Shown here: positions 59,739 through 64,000 of the stretch, in pieces | Layout: each line of letters starts with the position of its first letter | How positions within the stretch are numbered: the first letter of the stretch is position 1 | NCBI GenBank assembly: GCA_937906385.1 | Contig: CALCYQ010000001.1 | Span: 111,421-175,420 of the forward strand | Source of the DNA: an uncultured Candidatus Saccharibacteria bacterium | GTDB lineage: Bacteria; Patescibacteriota; Saccharimonadia; Saccharimonadales; Saccharimonadaceae | Direction: 5' to 3' | DNA: 64,000 nucleotides | The notes under the pieces: generated by a model | What the model was told of the DNA's origin: nothing | Databases searched by the model: none | The model's input: the letters and a program-made list of their open reading frames with translations, nothing else | Made by a program: the position numbers and the translations under genes

Positions 59739-60854
59739 ATGAAGAAAGGGCATTCATTAGGTATCCGAATTGCGAGCCTCGCGGCGGCGGTCGTGGTCGT
59801 GGCGCTCCTTGTGTTCGCCGGATTAAGCTTTTCCCGCTCGTCGCATTCCGAAACTCAGGTTGGCTTGGCCGAAATTAGCGATACTATCAAACCGGATAGC
59901 GACTATACAATCAGCATCGTCGGCGACATTTCTTTAGCGGACAACTGGCGCATCATGCCAGTTTACGATAGTCGCGGCAAAGGCGTGAATGGCATTCTGT
60001 CCGACGAAGTCCTCAAAATTATGCGCGAGAGCGATTTTATGGTCGCAAATAGCGAATTTACGGTTAGTAATCGCGGCACACCAACGCCAGGTAAATACTA
60101 TACTTTTCGCGCCAAACCGGAACGGCTGTCGATTTATGGCGACATGGGCGTCGATCTTGTGACGCTTGCGAACAATCATGTTTACGATTTTGGCCCAACC
60201 GCGTTTAACGACATGCTCGAAAGCTTCGAAGCAATCAATATGCCTTATGTTGGCGCCGGCCGCAATCTTGCCGATGCTAAAAAGCCATACTATTTGACCT
60301 TACCAAACGGCTATCGCGTCGCATTTGTGAACGCCACGCGCGCTGAGAAGTGGGGAATTGATACTCCGGGCGCCACGGCTACTACCGGTGGCGTTTTGCT
60401 CTGCTATGACACCGCGGAATTTATCGACACTATTAAGACCGCCAAAGCCAACAGTGATTATGTTATCGCGGTCATCCACTGGGGTACGGAATGGTCGCAC
60501 AAGCTGGAGCAGGTCCAGAAAACTACCGCCAAAGATTACATTAATGCCGGCGCCGATATTATCATTGGCGGCCATGCGCACACTTTGCAGGGGATTGATT
60601 ATAACGGCGGCAAGCCAATCGTCTATAATCTTGGCGACTTTATTTTTAATGACAATACTGAAGATACCGGAATTTTGCAGATTAAATTCCTTGCCGAAGG
60701 CGGCATTAAATTCTATTTCCTACCCGGCCAGCAGAAAAATGAATTCACAAACTTGCTTTCGGGCGATGCGCGAACTAAGAAGATTAATGAAATCTTGTCG
60801 TGGGACGGCTCAAGCGCTAAGATCCTCGAGGATGGCGAAATCGTAGCCAAATAA
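59739..60854 (+). CDS. CapA-family protein (PGA_cap metallophosphatase fold)
   Basis: A 371-residue exported protein of the CapA/PgsA-polyglutamate family. The membrane anchor is at residues 8-30. The calcineurin-like fold follows with ISIVGDISLAD (metal Asp; about 53-63), VANSEF, LVTLANNHVYDFG (about 138-150) and VIAVIHWGTEW. Near the end comes IIIGGHAHTLQGI (about 276-288) and the block PIVYNLGDFIF. CapA members help make or export poly-gamma-glutamate capsules or act as outer phosphatases; no CapB/C partner is seen. The gene sits at the left side of the accessory island and its stop is followed by what looks like half a terminator. Confidence 0.85.
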   Translation: MKKGHSLGIRIASLAAAVVVVALLVFAGLSFSRSSHSETQVGLAEISDTIKPDSDYTISIVGDISLADNWRIMPVYDSRGKGVNGILSDEVLKIMRESDFMVANSEFTVSNRGTPTPGKYYTFRAKPERLSIYGDMGVDLVTLANNHVYDFGPTAFNDMLESFEAINMPYVGAGRNLADAKKPYYLTLPNGYRVAFVNATRAEKWGIDTPGATATTGGVLLCYDTAEFIDTIKTAKANSDYVIAVIHWGTEWSHKLEQVQKTTAKDYINAGADIIIGGHAHTLQGIDYNGGKPIVYNLGDFIFNDNTEDTGILQIKFLAEGGIKFYFLPGQQKNEFTNLLSGDARTKKINEILSWDGSSAKILEDGEIVAK

Positions 60855-60876
60855 AAACTCCGCCAAAATGGCGGGT
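60855..60876 (+). terminator. Truncated terminator at island boundary
   Basis: AAAAACTCCGCC/GGCGG hairpin follows the capA stop directly, but the expected AGTTTTT right arm is replaced by GTTCAACT. Other terminators in the window are symmetric, for example 2613-2641. Confidence 0.5.
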
Positions 60877-60891
60877 TCAACTAACAACTTT

Positions 60892-61371
60892 ATGGTGGAA
60901 CTGGCTGGACTTTATTCAAACACATTTCAGAGAATAGTCAATGCTAAAAAATCACTTCCAAAAGAGGCCGAGATAGTCGAAAAACGCAAGAATGCAGATG
61001 ATAGAGTCATAAACGAGCGTGGCGAGGTAGAAGTAAAACGCTATAGACAAAGACAAATAATATTATCTGAAAAAGGCCGCAAGGAAGTTGTTCGCCTTTA
61101 TCTTGAAGGAGTAAATACCTATACTATCGCCAAATCATTCGGCTGTCATCGCAATACGGTAAGCAAGATCCTTAAAGATGCGGGCGTAAGCGTCACCATC
61201 GAGAAGATAAACTTAGATGAGGCTACTCGGCTCTATGAATCGGGTTGGACCACCAAACAAATTGCCGAGAAATATGATATGTCCGACAATGCCGTCAGTC
61301 GTAGGTTGAAGGCCGCCGGCGTAAAAATGCGCACAAGGTGGGATTATCCGCAGAATAAGCATAAGCAATAA
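60892..61371 (+). CDS. Two-HTH DNA-binding protein of accessory island
   Basis: A 159-residue protein (167 if ATG 60868 is used). Two helix-turn-helix units in tandem follow a basic N-terminal half. The first has GRKEVVRLYLEGVNTYTIAKSFGCHRNTV (about 60-89) and the second EATRLYESGWTTKQIAEKYDMSDNAVSRRL (about 105-135). Both are like the C-terminal HTH of resolvases and invertases or Homeodomain-like transposase HTHs. No serine-recombinase catalytic domain is present, so it may be a regulator or a left-over of a mobile element. ATG 60868 would sit inside the hairpin that follows capA, hence the later start. It is followed 63 bp later by the EndoU module. Confidence 0.65.
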   Translation: MVELAGLYSNTFQRIVNAKKSLPKEAEIVEKRKNADDRVINERGEVEVKRYRQRQIILSEKGRKEVVRLYLEGVNTYTIAKSFGCHRNTVSKILKDAGVSVTIEKINLDEATRLYESGWTTKQIAEKYDMSDNAVSRRLKAAGVKMRTRWDYPQNKHKQ

Positions 61372-61434
61372 CATCATTTTCTAATATTGTCAAATAATTT
61401 TGGTATAATAAAGGTATCAAAAAAGGAGGTGGTG

Positions 61435-61848
61435 ATGCAAAATAAACAACTAATAACTAGCTTATATCGTTCTGGAAGAGAAGAATACGAACAGATAAAT
61501 AAGGGGTTAAAACGCGCAGAGAAAATATTTCCTATTATTGCGGTCATGAAGAAAGGAGAGATGGTTCCGGTAGAGGCGTCAGAAGAAGAAAAAGCCAAAG
61601 CAATGGATAGAGCCTCTCCTATCTTGAGCAATTGTAGAGAAAGAATAGAAATACTAGAAACTACGTGGCTTGATCGGGTTAAAAAAGTATTAAAAGCCGA
61701 AAATAAGACTCTCTATAACCGATTCGTGTCGCAAATTCGCGGCGGGAGAGGAGGTATGCCGGTAAGGTATATTCCAAAAGAGCTTGAGGAGCTAATTACT
61801 AGACTTGGCGAACTAGAGTACAAGTTGGATGTCTTGAAGGTCGCATGA
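61435..61848 (+). CDS. Helical partner protein, first gene of EndoU module
   Basis: A 137-residue protein of unknown function, mostly helical and charged, without signal or membrane segment. It has stretches QINKGLKRAEKIFPIIAVMKKGEM and ILSNCRERIEILETTWLDRVKKVL, a glycine turn RGGRGGMPVRYIPKEL, and an end helix ELITRLGELEYKLDVL. RBS AAAGGAGG lies just before ATG 61435. The stop overlaps the EndoU gene start by ATGA, so expression is coupled. In polymorphic toxins the nuclease is normally the C-terminal end of a longer chain. This gene may therefore be the split-off N-terminal part, or an independent carrier or antitoxin. Confidence 0.6.
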   Translation: MQNKQLITSLYRSGREEYEQINKGLKRAEKIFPIIAVMKKGEMVPVEASEEEKAKAMDRASPILSNCRERIEILETTWLDRVKKVLKAENKTLYNRFVSQIRGGRGGMPVRYIPKELEELITRLGELEYKLDVLKVA

Positions 61849-62186
61849 AAAGTGGCGGCCATGGTCAGGACAATATTGAAAAACTTGAAGAAGAAGGAAT
61901 TGAGTACAATATTGTCAAAGAATACTCTAATGGCGTGCGTGTTGGAAATATCCCCAGTCATCGTGAGAAATATAAACGATCTGGCGATAAACAGGCTTGG
62001 TTTCCAAAAGATTGGACAGAGGCAGATATTAAAGCCGCCGGAAAGGAGCTAGCCAATACGGAGGAAGCTAGAAATGCCAAAGGCAATGCAACGATAAAAG
62101 GCACCTACAAAGGCGTTAATGTGGGCATTATCGTTGAAAATGGTAAAATTAAGACAATATTCCCGGATTACAATCAGCCGGAGTAA
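61845..62186 (+). CDS. EndoU-type ribonuclease toxin domain (stand-alone)
   Basis: A 113-residue protein that fits the bacterial EndoU nuclease family, RNases used as polymorphic toxins. It starts MKSGGHGQDNIEKLEEEG, where GGHG holds the first candidate catalytic His (H6). The middle block SNGVRVGNIPSHREKYKR has a second His (H39). Then comes the family block AWFPKDWTEADIKAAGKEL (W52-F53-P54). The end has GTYKGVNVGIIVENGKIKTIFPD, the typical G-V-I-x-G-x-I-x-T-x-P strand with a candidate Lys. EndoU domains usually sit at the C-terminus of long secreted proteins; here it is a separate cytosolic-looking protein without an export signal. It overlaps the upstream gene by 4 bp. Two small possible immunity genes follow at once. 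The assignment is from memory of the family consensus. Confidence 0.72.
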   Translation: MKSGGHGQDNIEKLEEEGIEYNIVKEYSNGVRVGNIPSHREKYKRSGDKQAWFPKDWTEADIKAAGKELANTEEARNAKGNATIKGTYKGVNVGIIVENGKIKTIFPDYNQPE

Positions 62187-62196
62187 GGAGAATAAT

Positions 62197-62523
62197 ATGT
62201 TAAATGGTCACGAAATTAGCCTTCAGTTGAATGAGCTAAAAAAAGAGCGTTTAGATGTGATACCTGAAGATAGCGAAGCCTTGGAGAAAATCTGGAAAAA
62301 AGAAGTAAAAATCCTAACACAGAATAAAGAGGCTACGTACGATTTCATCAGTAATCATGCACTTATGGAGGACCTTGAGAATATTACTGAGATAATCGAT
62401 GATCTCTGTGAGAAAATCAACGAGCGCAAGCTTATCGATTTGCTGTACGAGGCTGAAGAAAAATGGCACAAGAATTTCAAGATGATTATTCATGATTACG
62501 GCGAACCGTTAATTAAGGAATAA
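62197..62523 (+). CDS. Putative immunity protein 1 of EndoU module
   Basis: A 108-residue acidic helical protein that I do not recognise. It has helices such as ISLQLNELKKERLDVIPED, then DLENITEIIDDLCEKINERKLIDLLYEAEEKW, and ends in HDYGEPLIKE. It starts at ATG 62197 with AAGGAG directly upstream, 10 bp after the EndoU stop. Acidic, small and right after a toxin is what immunity or antitoxin genes look like; this is position-based inference. Two bases separate its stop from the next gene. Confidence 0.55.
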   Translation: MLNGHEISLQLNELKKERLDVIPEDSEALEKIWKKEVKILTQNKEATYDFISNHALMEDLENITEIIDDLCEKINERKLIDLLYEAEEKWHKNFKMIIHDYGEPLIKE

Positions 62524-62525
62524 GC

Positions 62526-62810
62526 ATGAATCCACAAGATGACAAGCAGGATCCTATGGGTGACTACCTCGAAGCGCTTAGTATCAATCGAGAAATCGAG
62601 TTTATCTACGATGACGTTAGCTATCGTTTTGAGCCGAATTACGATAAAAACGGCTACAATATTTGGAAATATTCCGACGGTTTCAAAACTGGCGGCGGAG
62701 AAATTATAGCCTTCGCTAGTACTCCAGAGGAGGCTTTATCATTGGAGTGTTTCGACGGTAAGGGTTTTTCTGAAATCGAGAGCGAAGCTACCCATAAGTA
62801 CATCGTCTAG
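62526..62810 (+). CDS. Putative immunity protein 2 of EndoU module
   Basis: A 94-residue acidic protein. The N-terminal half has INREIEFIYDDVSYRFEPNYDKNGYNIWKYSDG, a strand-turn-strand pattern common in small immunity-like proteins that bind a toxin through an acidic, aromatic surface. The end has STPEEALSLECFDGKGFSEIESEA. No known family is claimed. It is the last gene of the module and is followed by a strong terminator. Having two adjacent small genes suggests one for this toxin and one orphan immunity gene, or a two-part antitoxin. Confidence 0.55.
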   Translation: MNPQDDKQDPMGDYLEALSINREIEFIYDDVSYRFEPNYDKNGYNIWKYSDGFKTGGGEIIAFASTPEEALSLECFDGKGFSEIESEATHKYIV

Positions 62811-62811
62811 C

Positions 62812-62838
62812 AAAAAGCCGGCCCAGTGCCGGCTTTTT
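62812..62838 (+). terminator. Terminator of EndoU module
   Basis: AAAAAGCCGGC/GCCGGCTTTTT with CCAGT-type loop directly after the last stop. Confidence 0.92.
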
Positions 62839-62876
62839 GTTGCGGCGATTTCGGCGAGCATCATCTGTTTGCATGA

Positions 62877-62882
62877 TATAAT
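62877..62882 (+). promoter_or_regulatory. Extended -10 of structured RNA
   Basis: TGA TATAAT ends 6 nt before the first paired base of the RNA at 62889; no clear -35 element is seen. Confidence 0.6.
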
Positions 62883-62888
62883 CAAATT

Positions 62889-63037
62889 GCTACAACATTA
62901 CAATCAAATAGAGTCTAACAATTTCGTAGGCTCTCCGAATAAAAGACGGAAAGCGGCCCTGCCGCAGTCTAGGTTTTTCTTTTATTTGGAGAGACTCGGA
63001 TTGTTAAAGTTGTAGCGACTCGACAGGGTCGCTTTTT
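62889..63037 (+). ncRNA. Structured non-coding RNA of unknown family
   Basis: An intergenic RNA of about 149 nt is predicted. The ends pair: GCTACAAC (62889-62896) with GTTGTAGC (63009-63016), then CAATC (62901-62905) with GATTG (62999-63003) and GAGT (62911-62914) with ACTC (62994-62997). After a one-sided bulge of about 16 nt (62915-62930) a 15-bp helix (62931-62945 with 62979-62993) has only one G-U pair. The apical part holds GCGGC/GCCGC with a 3-nt loop (62953-62965). A terminator GCGAC/GTCGC plus TTTTT follows (63015-63037), sharing bases with the closing helix. An extended -10 lies just upstream and there is no reading frame inside. The topology is not a good match for 6S, SRP or tmRNA. 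It could also act as leader of the gene at 63092. Confidence 0.7.
63015..63037 (+). terminator. Terminator of the structured RNA
   Basis: GCGAC (63015-63019) with GTCGC (63028-63032) and five T. Two of its bases are also the end of the closing helix, so the forms may compete. Confidence 0.65.
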
Positions 63038-63075
63038 GTTTTATGGTGAGGTGGTTTCTCCATATCTTTTGAACC

Positions 63076-63088
63076 GACCCGCGGGGTC
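63076..63088 (+). promoter_or_regulatory. Small hairpin before methyltransferase-like start
   Basis: GACCC/GGGTC with a GCG loop ends 3 nt before ATG 63092 and contains the only G-rich stretch there, so it could block ribosome access. The GGGTCGC right arm repeats that of the terminator at 63026-63032. Confidence 0.35.
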
Positions 63089-63091
63089 GCT

Positions 63092-63781
63092 ATGTCAAAG
63101 GATACGGAAAAACCATCTAAGAAAAAAGCACGAGTCCAATCTAAAACAAAATCTGCCAAAGCTCAGGGCATTAAATCCCGTGAGCGCGTGCGCGATGCTG
63201 GCGAAGTCTTTACGCAACCACGCGAAGTTAAGGCCATGTGCGACTTATGTGAGCCAACTATCTCGGAAATCGATAAGAAGGTTTTCGAGCCTGGCTGCGG
63301 TAATGGCAATTTTCTGGCTGAAATCTTAAATCGTAAGCTCAAAAAAGCTGGCAAGGATGAGTATAAAGTCCTTATTTCGCTCAGTAATATTTATGGCGTA
63401 GATATCGCGCGCGACAACCTTGAAGAAGCGCGCGATCGCATGAAAAACATCGTCAATGCGCACTTCAAGGGCAAGAAAAACTCCGCCTCATTTCTAATGG
63501 CGATGGACGCGATTCTGAAAGCAAATATCTGCTACGGCAATTTATTAACTGGGCGCAAAAAGATTGACTTGATTAATTGGATTCCAGACGGCAATGGTGG
63601 TTTCGAGCTCGAAAAATGGAACTTTGCCGACATTGAAAGACTCCGCGAAGACACCAAACAAACTGACATTGAAAATCTCGCTAAAACATCCGAAGAATTA
63701 CTGCATCCGCCAATCAAAATTCCCGACAAGCCCAAACCTAAACCAAAGCCAAAATCGGCTAAACAGGCAACTTTATTTTAG
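63092..63781 (+). CDS. SAM-binding DNA methyltransferase-like protein without NPPY motif
   Basis: A 229-residue protein of the N6-adenine methyltransferase type. A lysine-rich start is followed by RERVRDAGEVFTQPREVKAMCDL (about 30-52), the typical entry of type I/IIG-like M subunits, then SAM motif I VFEPGCGNGNFLAEIL (about 65-80). The acidic strand IYGVDIARDNLEEARDRM follows. No N/DPPY/F catalytic motif is present; the chain ends after INWIPDGNGGFELEKWNF and a Pro-Lys tail, KPKPKPKPKSAKQATLF. It may need a partner, possibly the gene that follows 12 bp later, or may only bind SAM and DNA. The final QATLF resembles the sliding-clamp-binding pentapeptide. Confidence 0.7.
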   Translation: MSKDTEKPSKKKARVQSKTKSAKAQGIKSRERVRDAGEVFTQPREVKAMCDLCEPTISEIDKKVFEPGCGNGNFLAEILNRKLKKAGKDEYKVLISLSNIYGVDIARDNLEEARDRMKNIVNAHFKGKKNSASFLMAMDAILKANICYGNLLTGRKKIDLINWIPDGNGGFELEKWNFADIERLREDTKQTDIENLAKTSEELLHPPIKIPDKPKPKPKPKSAKQATLF

Positions 63782-63793
63782 GGAAGGGCGAAA

Positions 63794-64000
63794 ATGAAAT
63801 CAGTTCGAGAAAAAGTAATCTACATATACAAGCATATCAACTATCCGGCACATGAGGGGTGGCTAAAGGTTGGCGATGAAACAACATTTGAATCTGACCG
63901 TACATCAAATCAAAATACAGCAGCCAATATTCCTTTTGAAGTTCTATACAAACGAGCGGCGGTAGATATTTATGGTCAGCCTTTTCGTGATTATGAAATA
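63794..64000 (+). CDS. N-terminus of restriction-type nuclease/helicase, cut by window end
   Basis: The gene starts at ATG 63794 behind GGGAAGGG and is open to the right edge (69 residues). The sequence VIYIYKHINYPAHEGWLKVGDETTFESDRT followed by AANIPFEVLYKRAAVDIYG resembles the N-terminal GIY-YIG/T5orf172-like nuclease segment (YIYK...LKVGDT) that precedes a DEAD helicase in some restriction proteins. With so little sequence this is tentative. Its position 12 bp after the methyltransferase-like gene fits an R-M operon. Confidence 0.5.
   Translation, partial: MKSVREKVIYIYKHINYPAHEGWLKVGDETTFESDRTSNQNTAANIPFEVLYKRAAVDIYGQPFRDYEI

Noticed and set aside
60892..61371. Serine recombinase or transposase
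   Set aside because: Only the helix-turn-helix units are present; no catalytic Ser region, DDE motif or terminal inverted repeats were seen.
62889..63037. 6S RNA, SRP RNA or retron RNA
   Set aside because: There is no symmetrical central bubble as in 6S, no GGAA tetraloop and asymmetric loop of SRP, and no reverse transcriptase gene nearby for a retron.

Overview
The window looks like a chromosome segment of a Patescibacteria/CPR bacterium, most probably Candidatus Saccharibacteria (TM7). This is inferred from gene content and style. Genes are compact and often overlap by 4 bp. TsaB and ComEC are minimal. There are several type IV prepilins, very large secreted proteins, class III ribonucleotide reductase as the only dNTP route seen, and no amino-acid or nucleotide biosynthesis apart from nrdDG and dut. 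TGA is used as a normal stop (rnhA, tsaE, the rimB-like gene), which argues against the UGA-glycine code of Gracilibacteria and Absconditabacteria. No rRNA, CRISPR array or insertion sequence was seen, and no gene-free stretch exceeds 300 bp.

Layout. 1-9535: a membrane protein cut by the left edge, a RimB-like/RimK pair, a bacterial PH-domain protein, a lone prepilin, tRNA-Met, a eukaryote-type glycogen branching enzyme, tRNA-Ser, dut, yebC, a small unknown gene, recA-recX and a PRC-barrel protein. 9573-21448: tilS, a G5/transglycosylase wall enzyme, rsmA, an acidic one-TM protein, metG, an LTA-synthase-like enzyme, comEC with an in-frame TGA, tsaE-tsaB, rny and a TVP38 family protein. 21499-30057: one apparent operon for a pilus-like surface structure, with a one-TM protein, a 1217-residue secreted protein, three prepilins and a PilX-like protein. 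30124-39543: tRNA-Leu, rnhA, a CYTH-like protein, rpsT with a basic tail, a degenerate DHH protein, a D,D-carboxypeptidase, rdgB, a Pr6Pr-like membrane protein, two tRNA-Pro, a GT-C glycosyltransferase, pgsA and dgkA. 39612-50988: a hydrolase-like/VirB2-like fusion, ftsH, murJ, a YtxH pair, galU, gatB-TM/HEPN-like-gatA-gatC, and murA fused to an HTH domain. 51105-54906: NrdR boxes, nrdD, nrdG and a formate/nitrite transporter. 54863-60854: a small export protein, a 1418-residue wall-anchored surface protein, and CapA.

60855-64000 is an accessory island. It starts at what looks like a truncated terminator and carries a two-HTH DNA-binding protein. Next comes an AT-rich four-gene module in which the second gene is a stand-alone EndoU-type ribonuclease toxin and the last two genes look like immunity candidates. 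A strongly structured non-coding RNA follows (62889-63037). The island ends with the start of a restriction-modification-like pair: a SAM-binding protein without an NPPY motif, and the N-terminus of a protein that continues past the right edge.

Regulation. Most transcription units start with an extended -10 hexamer whose last base lies 6-8 nt before the ATG, with no room for a Shine-Dalgarno site, which predicts many leaderless mRNAs. Genes inside operons have ordinary AAGGAGG-like sites. Four near-identical strong promoters (TTGACTTTTT, 17-nt spacer, TGYKMTATAAT type) lie on the minus strand. Only one clearly serves a gene (dgkA); the others point antisense or straight into a terminator.
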